64,000 nt of DNA from contig QVOM02000070.1 of NCBI GenBank assembly GCA_003586115.2, positions 2,292,840 through 2,356,839 on the forward strand, read 5' to 3'. A program made the translations under genes and the position numbers. Positions 40,013 to 51,363 of the stretch are shown here, in pieces. The DNA is from Salvator merianae. Its lineage: Eukaryota > Chordata > Lepidosauria > Squamata > Teiidae. Each line of letters begins with the position of its first letter. Position 1 is the stretch's first letter. The notes under the pieces are model-generated. The model was given only the letters and a program-made list of their open reading frames with translations, did not search any database and had not been told where the DNA came from.

Positions 40013-41169
40013 GTACTGGCCACCCTTTGATAGAATGTGACTTCTGTATAAGAGCAACCTGCAGATTTTTTTTTTTTTTTTAAGGCTAGCACAGTGTGGC
40101 AAGAGAACTGATAGAATGCAGTCCTTCTCCTCACGGAGCTGGTTTCCTGTTTGCTTTGTGCACGTAAGTGTCTGCATATTGAAGGCAGAAGAACACCTGC
40201 AGCCTACTATCTGCAGCCTACAGCAGTAGATCCCATCCCACCATTTCAGAAAACCATCATCTCCTTTTCTATTCAGATCAAGACTTTGGATAGAGACCAT
40301 CAAGAGGTCAACCTGTTGATTCTTGAATGCTCACAAGGACATCAGGGGCCTGGGGTGGATCAAGCAACCTACACGTTCTTCCTAAGTATGGTGAAAGAGA
40401 GGTAAGATTTAGCTTTTCATTTTTTTTGAAGTACCATCTGATCTGGAAATTGCTTCTCCTATTCCATGATGGGCAGATCTTCTGGTTTTTTTCTTTCTTT
40501 CTTTCTTTTTGGAAGGAAGTGCATTTTGCACCCATTCAGAGACATTGTGTCTACTCTTCATGTGTTTGTAGGCTTTTGGCCCTAAGAACTGAGGCAGAGA
40601 CTGATGCTTGGCAGTAAATTAAACCCTTCAGGCCAGCACAGGCTGATGTTGTAGCCAAATAAAGATGTGGTTGGCTGGCTGCCCACTAGATTCAAAATTT
40701 CACTCTATGAGCAAAAGTGAGTCAAAGTTTAAGTCCTCTGCAATGCAATCTTAGACCATGTTTAACTGGAAGCAATTTGCTCTGAACTAAGTGATACTTA
40801 GTCCCCAGTAAGTATGTTCAAAACTGCCACTGAAAAGCTCAATTGACTTCAGTGGGAGAGCTGTGCTTCACCAAAAGCACCCTTCCTTGAAATGCATAGG
40901 ACTGCTTCACTTTAGCTGGATTATTCCTCAAATACAGAATTACTGCTTTATTTTCCAAGTATCCCTAAGCAAGCTTGTTGCCCGCAGGTGTGAGTGGAAG
41001 ATGCTGTCCAGTCACCAGTGCTGAAACAAGTTTTCCCTATCAGTCAGGTGGGCTTCCATTTATGCAGTTGGAGGAAATGCATCAGCCCATCCCTTTCCAT
41101 GGCGAAGAGCAGAAGATCTACCAGTATATTTGTGTCTACTGGCAGATTTCTAAGCAGTTGTATTTGTCT

Positions 41170-41345
41170 CTGGCATTTCTGTCCTACCTTTCTTCCACAG
41201 GTGCATGGAGGCAAACATTATTCCTATTCCCTACATTTATCTTTACAACAGTCCTTTCAGGTAGGCTAGGCTGAGAAGCAGGCCCAAAGTTATGAGATAC
41301 ATTTCACTGGCCAAGTGGACATTTAGACCCTCAGGTTCTAATCAG
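41170..41345. mobile_element. SINE/LINE 3'-like dispersed repeat
   Basis: TGTCCTACCTTTCTTCCACA, ACAACAGTCCTTTCAGGTAG and GGCTGAGAAGCAGGCCC resemble the block at 15255-15475. Confidence 0.35.
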
Positions 41346-41944
41346 ATGGATTAACACAAGATCCTAAGCTTGATTAATGCGGTGACCACTGTGATCAATG
41401 CGGTGACCACTGTGATGAGATGGAGCCTTTGATATCTGTATATTTAACACTGCAGCTACTGGTTTGGGGGATTTATCCATTTCTCTGCTAGAGAGTAATC
41501 TGTTCGCATTTAAGGTTTGGATTGCCTATTAAACAATTACAGTGACTACAATTGTGACTATTTGTATCTTTCAGTTCTACTGATTTCTTCTTCTTTTTGG
41601 GCTGATCCTTCTTTGTACTAGTGCGTTTTTATTATTTTGTTTATTTCTACATTTCATATCGCATATTGTTAGGTGACATACAGTAATACTTCGTATTGGT
41701 TTACACTATTTTGTTATATGCCAGAAGCATATACATGATAATTGTCTTTATAATGAATTAGAAGTCTTAAGTTATTTTATATTATGTAACAGTCATCTCT
41801 CAAAACATGCAACTTTCGGATGTGTGAATAGTGATTACAGTCCTGTATTTTTCATGAGGATTGTCTTTGTGATTCTTTTATCCATGAATCAGCACAGGTA
41901 ACCACAAATGAGGCTTAAAAATAAGCACCTATAAGTGTCTCTTA

Positions 41945-42159
41945 GGCTGTGATCAGACACAACAAAAAAAGGCATTCCTGAGGCAGCTCAGAGACAGCTT
42001 AGAGATGGGATTGTTCACACACCAGTCTGCCCCTCCCCCTTCTCATAAACATTCTATGCTGAAAAAGGTGGATTAGAAAAGACTTGGGAACATGAGTACC
42101 GCACACTGTCTTTATGAGGCACCTCCAAGTCGCCCCTTTTGTTGTGTCTGAACACAGCC
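41945..42159 (-). mobile_element. GATCAGACA-type MITE (reverse orientation)
   Basis: Begins GGCTGTGATCAGACACAACA and ends GTTGTGTCTGAACACAGCC. The inner strings are the reverse complement of those in the plus-oriented copies. It is complete, with good terminal inverted repeats. Confidence 0.75.
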
Positions 42160-42474
42160 TTAGAGAGTCTGGGACGGAACCTAATGCAGAATGGATGTTG
42201 CTGGGCACCATTTCATGTACCACGTCCAAGATGACCTCAGCCAGCTCAGATGCATAATTGGCTGGACACTGGAGTGGGTGGTACATCAGTAGCATCTCTG
42301 TTCTGTGGATCTTGAGATTTTGATGTGGTTAGTAGATCCTGCCAATGTGAAGCCTGTTTTACCTTAGGGCACCAAAATACCTTGAGATGGCCAATAGGCA
42401 GCTCTGAGTGCTTTCCACAGGCAGCAAGACGTACACTGTAGTTGGATACTACTGAGTTGTGGCTGTCTCCTGGT

Positions 42475-42770
42475 TGACAGCATGGGCATCTCCATGCAGT
42501 TTTCTTGGCAGAGATGTAGAAATGGTTAACCATTGCCTTCTTCCAGGGAGAGACTGGGGATCAAACTGGGAACCCTCAGTTTTCCAGACAGTTGTTCTAC
42601 CACTGAGCTACAGCCATTCCCAAACTCCACGGGCACCTCTATGCAGATTTTCCAGCAGAGAGAGAGAAGTAATTTGCCACTGCCTATTTTCAAGGTGAAG
42701 CTGGGGATTGAACCTGCAACCCTCTGCTTTCCAAGCAGTTTGCTCTACCGCTGAGCTACAGCCATTCCCA
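42475..42770 (-). mobile_element. Two tRNA-derived SINEs in tandem
   Basis: Two copies in the same reversed orientation. Each shows TTCTACCACTGAGCTACAGC or CTCTACCGCTGAGCTACAGC and a TTGCCACTGCC/TAACCATTGCC tail part. This is the same arrangement as the tandem pair at 14461-14790. Confidence 0.7.
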
Positions 42771-43799
42771 GAATATACATACAGCCCATTAAATTAATTC
42801 AGTAGGAAACACTGTAGGGCACTTTTTGCTGTCAGAACGCAGTAACAGTGCTGGGAGGTTGCAAGAGCACAAGAACATCTCCATTTTCATTACTACAGTG
42901 TTGAAAGCAATGCTGTACCATTGTAAAGAGCCTCATCACAGAATTTCCAGGAAGGGGAGGAGGAGGGAGAGAAGGAGGAGGAATGGAGGGGAGGGAGAAA
43001 ACACCCCCTGTCCCTTTCTTTCTTCAGATGCTGAGCAACACCACCAAGGGACAAACACTGGCTTTTGAACAGAGCAAAGTCTCCGGGCGTTACTACTGCA
43101 AACCGGCAAAATCTCAGTGTATGTGCATGTACATGCGCGTATTCTCACACTGAAGCAGTCCATCCATAGCAGCCTCCGTTGCAGTCAGAGCGGCATAGAT
43201 TTTTTGATTTCCCACAAGCAGCGCTCCCTTGATCTATGGAGGGAAAGGTTAGTTACCAAGCAGGAAGGTCAGGGGCAGGAGGGCGGCCCTTCTCACAGTT
43301 TGCACCCAGTTTTGCAGATTCGTCGGCAAACTTCCTTGCACAGAGGCTTAGAGCTCTGGAGTCCTGAGGGATTTCCCACCAGTTTTTTTTTCCCCCTCAG
43401 TATTTCTTTGCCTAAAAAAACAAAGCAAAACCACAGCCCAAACTCTAACCTTTTCACTTATGGAAGGAAAGTGGTTGGCAACGATTCTATCCAACAAGAT
43501 GTAATGTAACGCATTGGCAAAGTGAGGAGCCATTTTGCTCCTGGGTTCTCTAGCCCAAAGGGAAGTTTTCTTAACAGTGGATGGATCCAGTGGGGAAGCA
43601 CTTTTCATTTCACCCACAAAGTGGGTCTGTGGCACTATTGCACTTTGGGAGGCTGGGGACTGACGAAGCTTGGGGATGGACAAAAAGGGACGAAAAATAG
43701 TAAGTATCACATGGCTAGGGGAACAAGGAAGTCGGAAGAACCTTTTGGAATAAGCTGAGGCAAAATAATGCAATACATTTGCTGGAAAAAATAGGAGCA

Positions 43800-43990
43800 G
43801 CAGCGGACAGCGGCTTTAAGGGCGGGTGTTCGTAACCCACAGACAGCACACAATTGCTGTTTGCAGGGCCTCCGGGCCTCCATACTGTCACAGCTGCAAC
43901 AGTATGTGGGCCCAGAGGCTCCATGAACAGCGATCGTGCACTTTCTGCGGGTTACGAACACCCGCCCTTAAAGCCACCAGCTGCTGCTGG
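43800..43990. mobile_element. Fold-back MITE (GGCTTTAAGGGCGGGTGTTC family)
   Basis: The arms 43812-43838 and 43949-43975 are perfect reverse complements over 27 bases (GGCTTTAAGGG at the outer side, CGTAACCC at the inner side). Inside, GGGCCTCCGGGCCTCCATAC and CAGTATGTGGGCCCAGAGGC form a second pair around CACAGCTGCAAC. The whole can fold into one long hairpin. Outer ends read CAGCGGACAGC and AGCTGCTGCTGG. Confidence 0.85.
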
Positions 43991-44033
43991 ATAGGAAAAA
44001 GGAGAACTTGCGACAGACTAACAACTGTGAATG

Positions 44034-44899
44034 AGAACATTCAAATGGAGTACTGTATGATTTCCTTTTGAAAATAGAATTAGAACAAGAGCAAGTGAAA
44101 TAATGTATGACAATGTGGGCAAAAAAATTTGGCTATAATATTTTGATGGACCAATGGGAAAAATTGTGGACTAAAGATATGAAATTTACGTATGTAATAT
44201 GTTGAAAGAGAATATATAGAAGATGATGTATCGATGGTACTTAACACCTTTTAAAATTTCAAAAATGTATCAAGGCATGTCAAGTAAGTGTTGGAAATGT
44301 AAGAAGTACGAGAGTACTTTTTACCTTGTGCAAAAACCAAAAAGTTTTGGGTTCAGATTTATACAGTTATGCAGAAAATCTTAAAGACAAACATTCCTTT
44401 TAAACTGGAACTATTCCTAGTGGGGATAATAGAAAATAATTTTGAGGGTGTCAATGTGTTATTGCAAAATATGGTAACTGCAGTCAGAATTGTATATGCT
44501 CAGAAGTGGAAAGGGGAGAAAATACCAACGGTGGGTGATTGGTTAGTTAAAATGATGGAGCTTGCTGAGATGGACAAATTGACAAATCCTTTGAGAAATA
44601 AAACAGTTGATAGGTTTTGCAGAAACTGGAAACCCTTTACTGACTTTGTGCAAGAGCTGGACAATGGACTTGTGATCACTGGATTTGAAGAGTGATGAAA
44701 AAAGAGGACATTCAGTGGAGAAAAAGAAGGAAACAGAATAGGAAGGGGAGAAATACGAAGTATGGAAGAAACTGTCAATGAAGGAGGAAGTCAACAATAA
44801 TATCGATATAAGAATGTAATGTACAATGTAATTTTATATATCTGAAATATATCAATAAAACATTTCAAATAATAATAAAAAAAAGAACATTCAAATGGA
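44034..44899 (+). mobile_element. 5'-truncated L1-type LINE with target-site duplication
   Basis: A 16-base direct repeat AGAACATTCAAATGGA lies at 44034-44049 and 44884-44899 and encloses about 830 bases. The insert encodes the C-terminal part of L1 ORF2 ([26 protein letters not shown], then GDWLVKMMELAEMDKLT), with a stop at 44695, a 3' UTR and an A-rich tail with AATAAT units. It has at least one frame break. This is typical target-primed insertion of a truncated L1. Confidence 0.85.
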
Positions 44900-45059
44900 A
44901 CATGACGCTTTCTGGGCTCAAAGTGCTTTAGGAATATTGTGGGTAGCTGGTCCCTAATTTGAGTGCCACAGACATGTGGGTTCCAGGCTGGGTTTAGGGC
45001 CAGAAGGGAAAGGGAAACGCATACACACCCTGAATTATTCCGCACTGCAGACTTTTAAA

Positions 45060-45240
45060 TTAAGGCCGGCTCCCAATATCCCGCTAACAGGCGATATTCT
45101 GGAGAAAAGCCCTTTTGGAATTATTGCCTGTTGACCAGACAACGCGGGGGCTGCACTGGCTGTGTGTGTCTTAGTGATGCGTACATCTGGGTATTTCATG
45201 CTGGTGAAATGCCCAGAAGTGAGTGATCGTGACCACCACA
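45060..45240. mobile_element. Non-autonomous DNA element block
   Basis: Reverse-complement match to the block at about 8860-9010: GTATTTCATGCTGGTGAAAT against the TACACCATTGAAATACC region. Edges are approximate. Confidence 0.35.
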
Positions 45241-45244
45241 TTGG

Positions 45245-45437
45245 TCAGTAGTGGAGCAATTGGCCTGGGAAGCAAAGGGTTGTTGGTTTGATCCCCAGCC
45301 TCTCCCTGGATGTAGGCAATGGCAAACCACTTCTGTATCCCTGCCAAGAAAACTGCATGGAGGTGCCTATGGAGATGCCCATGCAATCAACCAGGAGTTA
45401 TACACCACTCTGTGGTACCAAAGAACAACAACAAACC
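45245..45437 (+). mobile_element. tRNA-derived SINE
   Basis: AGTAGTGGAGCAATTGGCCT, TTTGATCCCC, GGCAATGGCAAACCACTTCT, CCTGCCAAGAAAACTGCATG and a GAACAACAACAAAC tail. Confidence 0.75.
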
Positions 45438-45599
45438 CCATCCGGTCTGGTCAATGGCAAGAAATGATGAAAACCGTAACTCACCAACATTTGGATTGCA
45501 AAAGTTTGGCTGTGGCAACTTAGGAAGACCCACAAACTAACTCACCTTCTCTTTACAAAATTCCTTCTGATACTAACACAGGGGTGTTCAGTAGCAGGC

Positions 45600-46450
45600 T
45601 CCCCCAATGCCCTTGACCTACAACTCCCTTCAGCCTCAACTGATCTGGCCAACAGGAAGGACTGATGGGAATTGTAGTTCAGGAACGGCTGCCACCGTCC
45701 GTGTAACAGCTGTGCAAAGGAGCGCGTTTCAGCAGGAGCACACCTGGTGATATTTCCTCTTCTGCAAAACTTGGAAAACAGGAGTCAGCTTCTTTTCAAT
45801 TCGACAACCCTTGCTGCGTGGGGGACCCTTACACTCCAAATAGCTGGAATTCGTGCGCATCCTTTTTCTTCCAGCTCTAAGGTTTGTCCGTAGTCCATGA
45901 ACTATAGTGAAGGCGGGGCTCTAAGTTAACCTGTGGTAGATGTTTAACCGGAGACCCGCCCTGGAAACCGAAGATCGGTGAGCACACTGAAGACTTCAGT
46001 CATGGAGAGAGAAACCTGGGCTGTGCTAAGCCTTCTGCCTGCATTGTTTCCCGTCTGACGTTTCAGCTGGAAAGCCTAAAGAGGTAAGAATGGCACTTTC
46101 TACCTTCTGGAGTGTGTGTGGGGCAAATAGATAAACAAATAACTCGATGGGCGTTCAACGTACACGCGCTTGCTGTAACGTCTGTAACAGGCTGGGTAGG
46201 GCGTTCTTCCTGAAGACTTTTGAAGGCCTTTCCCCTCTTCGCACCTCTCCTGCCCCGTGTTCCTGAACGTCTGGGCCTGGGAGAACTTTGATTTTTATTT
46301 ATTGCGAGGAGAATGGAGATCGCTTTCCAACCTTTCGCCAGTTGCGTCACGGAGTGTTGAGACGCAGGTTCGTACTTCGACTCAGTCACCAAAGTTTGCT
46401 GGAAAAAGGAGCAAAGCAGCACGTTCTAGTCCCGGAAGGGTAAAAGGGAT
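45600..46450 (+). promoter_or_regulatory. CpG-rich patch with possible first-exon donor
   Basis: The stretch has more CpG than its flanks (strings such as GGAGCGCGTTTC, GAGACCCGCC and ACACGCGCTTGC). A good donor AAAGAG|GTAAGA lies at 46083/46084. CTACAACTCCC at 45624 and GGGAATTGTAGTTC at 45667 resemble the ZNF143 motif ACTACAANTCCC in both directions. It could be the untranslated first exon of the plus-strand CARD gene, whose coding exon starts right after an acceptor at 59253. This link is a guess. Confidence 0.3.
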
Positions 46451-46469
46451 CAGCTGAGAACTCTGTGTG

Positions 46470-46645
46470 TTGCTGGTCCCTTGCATGTCCGTGGGTTCGA
46501 ATCCCCCACTGGCTCCGTGCAAGCTCCCTGGGTGGCCTTAGGGTGCCCCCTGGTTCTCAGCCTCACCTACCCCACAAGGGTGTAGTGAGTCTGGACGGAG
46601 GGGAGGAGATATAAGCTGAACTGCCTCCAGTTCTTCAGAAGAAAG
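46470..46645 (+). mobile_element. SINE-like dispersed repeat with B-box-like string
   Basis: GTGGGTTCGAATCCCCCACT resembles a tRNA T-arm, and ACCCCACAAGGGTGTAGTGA and GAGATATAAGCTGAACTGC follow. A related tail lies at 59120-59225. No tRNA cloverleaf can be drawn. Confidence 0.4.
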
Positions 46646-46744
46646 GCACGCTGTCAAGGCCAGAAAAGAAAAACAAAACAAAACAAAAAACCAACCCCCG
46701 CCCCCCAGGCAGAGCTAACACTCTGATGAATTTCTGTGAATGCG

Positions 46745-46952
46745 TGCGCACCTGTTTTAATCCAGTTTCAGTCCACTTTCAGAGTGAGAGAGCACACCAG
46801 CAAAGTGACCAGCCATGTTCTTTTCCCATTATCCATCCCAAAGGTGAATTTTCTGAGATAGATGATGCCAAAATAAAGCAGCTTCTCACTTTGCTGACGC
46901 GACCTCCCACTCTGAAAGTGGCCTGAAGCTGGATTAAACCTTAGGTGTGAAA
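46745..46952. mobile_element. Palindromic MITE (CACTTTCAGAGTGAGAGAAC family), second copy
   Basis: The left arm, CACCTGTTTTAATCCAGTTT then CAGTCCACTTTCAGAGTGAG, pairs with the right arm, CCCACTCTGAAAGTGGCCTG then TAAACCTTAGGTGTGA. The ends match the copy at 22800. Confidence 0.75.
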
Positions 46953-47415
46953 ATGAGCCGCTACCTGTCAGATAGCTCCGCTAGGAAAGGAGGCAACCAC
47001 CTTGTGGAAACTGGAAAGTCTGCATTCTGGCCCAGCTCTCTCTCTTCTGAACCCTTTCCAATTCCTTGTCTCTCCTGCAGTTGCTTTCCTGCCTCACAGG
47101 GGACTTTTGTTCCTTTTGTTTGCTTTCAGCCCTGGTGGTGACAGGTTGGCTTATCTGATTTGGGCGGCACTTGGGGAGGGAGAGCTAAGCAGTCTCGGGA
47201 TTCAGGCTGCTGCCCTCAAGGGTCATCATCGAGGTGGCATCGAGGCTGGGACGGTCTGATCCAGTTTACTGGGGATCATTTCTATTTTCTGGCTTCTACC
47301 AGGAGTCACATATTTCTGGAGAATACATCTAATCTGCCAGGACAATGACTGGATGGAAGAGAAGCTGGGTTTCTTACCCTTTTAACAGTTACACAAAAAA
47401 GAACAAATTGACAGA

Positions 47416-47621
47416 GGCTGTGTTAAGACATAACAAAAGGGCCGACTTTGGGGACACCTCGTTGAGGCAACGTATGGTACTCGTGTTCTCAAATCTTCTC
47501 TAATCCACTCTTTCTAGCACAGAACATTCAGGAGAAAGGGGAGGGACAGACTGGTGTGTGAACGATCCGACCTCGAACCTGCCTCAAAGATGCTTGCTCG
47601 TGTGTGTGTCTGATCACAGCC
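47416..47621 (+). mobile_element. GATCAGACA-type MITE
   Basis: GGCTGTGTTAAGACATAACA at the left, TGTGTCTGATCACAGCC at the right, and the family core in between. A complete copy of 206 bases. Confidence 0.75.
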
Positions 47622-47957
47622 AGAGCTAATGATGCAAGCAAAACATGCTGAAATCCCACCCCAAAAAATAATTGCAACTATTAAAGATGCAAGATCCTAT
47701 CCAAATATGGCTACATTTTCCTAACAGCTGTGAAAAGCACACACGTTTAATTATAACAGACAGAAATAGAAAATCAGTGCTTACTGGACTTATATTTATT
47801 TATCGGACTTATATACTGTAGATTTAATAAAGACATCATGCGATTTACAGATAAAACTGGTAGTCTTGGGTCCTTGGCTTCTGCTGCCGCTTTTCTGTCT
47901 CACCTCAAAATATACATGTTCCTCTCAGGTAGAATGTAGGCTTTCATGTCCGGTTTC

Positions 47958-48192
47958 AATCTCATTCGTAGCAGTTTTTGGGCTGTTGTGCCGTGTTCCG
48001 TAGTTCCACTTGAGCACCTAAGCTTTCGGACATAGCTACAATGTACATCTTCAAAGGATTTGACTTCTGGAAGAGTCAAAAACAATTGATCCTCTGAAGA
48101 TGGATATCATAGCTATATCTGAAAGCTTAGGTTCTCAGAAGGACTATGGAACGCGGCACAACAGCCCCCAAACTCCTACAAATGACAAGTTC
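47958..48192. repeat. Inverted repeat with arms of about 100 bases
   Basis: The left arm, TTTTGGGCTGTTGTGCCGTG through CACCTAAGCTTTCGGACATA to ACATCTTCAAAGGA, is the imperfect reverse complement of the right arm, TCCTCTGAAGATGG through TATCTGAAAGCTTAGGTTCT to CGCGGCACAACAGCCCC. A short spacer separates them. It is either a fold-back element or two copies of a retroelement end in opposite directions. Confidence 0.7.
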
Positions 48193-48224
48193 TTCCCTCC
48201 TTACACTCTTGTATTCACACAGCT

Positions 48225-48578
48225 AGAGATGTATCAAACCAGTTTGGGTTCGTTTGGGTTCGAACCAAACCGAACCACCTCCTGTTCAAATAGGGCAGGC
48301 TTGATCCAAAACAATGCTGTTCATTCAAATGGGTGGAACCCTCCAGTTGAATTCCAACCAGTTTGAGGTTGGCTGCAAAGGCCCTTAAAAAGGTCCTTTT
48401 TCCCATCAATTTTCAAAGTAACATTTTTTAAAAAACGAATAGGTTCAAATCTGTTCAAGGTCCAAACCCAAACTGGATCAAGCCTGTTCAAGCTGGTTTG
48501 AATTCACTCCAAACACCATGTGGTGTTTGGTTTCAGTTCAAACCAAACCAGTTTTTGAGTTTGTGCACATCTCCGCAC
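48225..48578. mobile_element. A/T-rich gtgcaca-type DNA element
   Basis: From AGAGATGTATCAAACCAGTT to GTTTGTGCACATCTCCGC. Both ends carry GATGT/ACATC in inverted order, with inner GGTTCGAACCAAACCGAACC and AGTTCAAACCAAACCAG. The same style of element lies at 53420-54012. Confidence 0.55.
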
Positions 48579-49034
48579 ACAACGACTCTGTGAGGTAGAT
48601 TATTTCTCTGCCAAGAGATAATAACTGACACAGTATTGCCAAGGGTAATCTTCCTGGCTGAGTTTGGGTTTCCTCGTTATGATATGCCTGTTATGACACA
48701 TTCCATTCTACAGTACATCAAGTATTTTATAGTTTGTTACTGATAGGTACCATCCACTTGGGATCCACTTCTTGGATCCACTTCTGGTGACTACGTGTGT
48801 GCATCCGGGGCCAGTTCCTAGGGGCGGAGCAGGGGGGGACCTGGGACCTGAGTGGGCCACAGCCTAAGGTGGCTGAGCCCAGCAAGTCACAAGCCCACCT
48901 GGCTGCTTCTCCAGGTGTTGAGGTAGAATAGTGTGGTCTACAGGTAGGGCAGGGCTGGGATGCTCCACATTCCCTGATCTTGTCCTCCCTGCAGCTGCAT
49001 TGCTCACACCTGGCCTTGCATACACCTGTGTAGT

Positions 49035-49142
49035 TGCTTGGCAGCTACAGAAATGCTTTGCCATTGCTTTCTTTTAGATAGATAACTAAAGATCAACAGT
49101 TTTCCAGGCAGTGGCTAGAACTAGGCTACAGCAACTTCTATT
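49035..49142 (-). mobile_element. Decayed tRNA-derived SINE fragment
   Basis: TTGGCAGCTACAGAAATGCT, TTTGCCATTGCTTTC and AACTAGGCTACAGCAAC are the reverse-oriented SINE blocks with many changes. Confidence 0.45.
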
Positions 49143-50606
49143 GAATAGTTTACCTGTTACAAAAGGGTTGTTTAAATTAAAAAGTGACAAATTCAAACCA
49201 ACATTCTCAGTTTAACAATCTTTCTGTGAAGGTGACATTTTTATGTAAGTGGTTTTGCAAGGAGTTTTATGCCTTAATCTCTTGCTTTCAGTAGTAGATG
49301 CCTAAATGGTGTGACATTCACACCCCTAGCCAAGAAGATTCTCACATTTGTCTTGACAATCATCTGACCTTTGCAATAAGCTACCCAATAATGAAGTGTA
49401 AGACTTCTGAGATCTTGCTGGATTTTGCTTTCCCTTCTTCCTTATGCTAACATTTGTCTTGGGGGTTTAGCTCCCATCATGCATGCCTAGAAAACAAAAG
49501 CAAGCCCTTTCGCAGAGGCTGATCTGTGATTTGAATTCTGCACAGCATGCCTGTGTCATTCTGGCTGGGAGAGGGGGAGGCATCTTGCTTTTTTTGACAG
49601 GGGCCCATTTCCACTCTTACTACCCCCCTTGCTCTGCCCCTGTTTGCCTTCTCCCGTCTTACCTCCATCCGCATGCAGGGCTGTGTGCCAAGGAATCGGG
49701 CTCTGCTAAATAGCCCTTTTTCATGTCACAGCTTTATGGCTTTGCTATTGTTGTGAATCATTCCTCCAGCATGCTTCGCATCCAAAAGTGCTTTGTAATT
49801 CTTATCTTGTTTATCCTTCCAATAACCCCCGAGGTAGTTAAGCTGAAGAGATACAGGCCAGTCAGGGTCATCCAATGAGCTTCCCGGATGAGGAAGGATT
49901 TGAGCCAGAGGCGCCTGCTGCCCAGATGGCAGCTGTGCTCGTCTCTCACCCCCCCCCCCCCCGATTTAATATCATTGTAGTTAGGATGACCATATGGGGA
50001 TGAAGACAGGAGTGCTACACCTTGAACCGTTCCATAGAGGAAGGATGCCAGCAGGTGCTGCCTGCTTGGAAAGCTAAACCTGGAACAGGCTCTTCTGTGC
50101 AGCATTAAAGGTGCAACTCTCCTGTTCTTTTCCCCATGCGGTAAGCCTAACTGCAGGGCTGAAATGAAGCTGCCACTTCTTTTCTTGGCTGAGACTCGAT
50201 GTCCTGTTATAAGGTACCTGGTCTTCAACAGGTAGGTTCACCTCCCCCCCCGTGACGAAGATGAAGGGATGGAGGAGAGGATAAGATAAGAAAGACAACA
50301 AACATTAATGGTTTTACAGAAGAGGGCCTTCCAGCAGGTGCCCGAGTCTTCCTCCTGAACAAGATCCCGGGATTGCCTCGTGCCCTCCCTTGCCAGACGT
50401 GAGGAATACTCCAGGGCTTACCTTCGCGTCTGGCGAAGAGCTTTCAGGATGAGCTGAACTGGGGCTACAGGAAGCCACCCAAGGACCTGCTCACTTCCCT
50501 TTGTTGTTTCCCCCATGCTTGGCTGGCTTCTGGTAGGTCCAATCACGCTGGCTGGGGAAGCTGCTGACAGAGTTCAAGGTAACCATTGCTATTATGGGAA
50601 ACACAG

Positions 50607-51362
50607 GCTGCGGTCACACCTCATATTTTTAAAGGATGGAGGCTGGTTTGAGTCCTTGGAAACCAGATGCAAAAATGTGTTCCTGTTTTTTCCAAGGACT
50701 TTCCTGCCTAGAATGGGATTATCCTAAATTCAGAGAATCCCAGCATTGAATCCGACTTCTCAAGAAATGGATCCAGCCAGACGAAGGCATACCACCTCCC
50801 TGCCCTGCTCCCCAGTGCACCCCATAGCTGCCTCCCACTGCCGCAGACTGTCCCCAGATGCCTTCCCAGTACCATCACTGCTGCACACCCCACCCCGATG
50901 CCCCCAACACCACCGTTTCCTGCCACCAATGTTGTCACCCCCCCTGAGCTCCCCACCACGGCCACCTCTCACTGCTCCTGCTGCCACTGCTGCCACATAC
51001 GTTGCCCCCCAATGCTGCCGCCACAGATGTTGTCACCCCCCAAGCCCCCTGTCACGGCCATCTCCTGCTGCCCCCACTGTCCCCCAATGGTTTCCCGATA
51101 CTGTCACCACCACACACGCCACTCCCCGAATGCCCCCAAGGCCACCTCCTGTCATTGAAATTGTCACCCTTCCAAGCCCCCCTGCGGTGACCCTCATGGA
51201 CCTCCCCGCTCCAACTTTCCTTTTACCAAAGGGATCTATGGAGGCTTGGGTGACAGCAGTGATAGGATGGTAGGTGTGAACAGGCCAGAGGAGGCCAAAA
51301 ACAGCCTCAGTCCCCTGTCCATCCCAGAGATGGACTGCGACCTAAAAGTGTGACCACAGCCC
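50607..51362. mobile_element. TIR-bounded element with a C-rich minisatellite core
   Basis: The left end AGGCTGCGGTCACACCTC pairs with the right end AAGTGTGACCACAGCCC (both read GGCTGYGGTCACAC outward). The core 50790-51200 is C-rich and built of imperfect repeats of about 100 bases, each with GTTGTCACCCCCC or TTGTCACCC followed by AGCYCCC and ACGGCCA. The 175-codon Pro/Ser-rich frame at 50746-51273 is a by-product of this repeat. Confidence 0.6.
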
Positions 51363-51363
51363 C

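Larger units (their letters stand above)
34047..41940. other. Intergenic, repeat-rich, no recognised gene
   Basis: I found no exon with familiar protein content on either strand. The listed repeats occupy parts of it. Other stretches (for example 35930-37250 and 40030-41130) show nothing I can identify beyond weak old-repeat strings, such as one near 40740-40925 that includes CAATTGACTTCAGTGGGAG. Confidence 0.5.

Noticed and set aside
44369..44695. 108-codon plus-strand frame as a host gene
   Set aside because: It is the ORF2 end of the L1 insertion bounded by target-site duplications.
46063..46422. 119-codon minus-strand frame
   Set aside because: No domain, no splice context; open mainly because of local GC content.
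46480..46520. GGGTTCGAATCCCCC as a tRNA T-arm
   Set aside because: No acceptor or anticodon stem can be formed; it is part of a dispersed repeat.
50746..51273. 175-codon Pro/Ser-rich plus-strand frame
   Set aside because: It follows the C-rich minisatellite; no domain, no splice signals, and similar open frames exist in the other frames.
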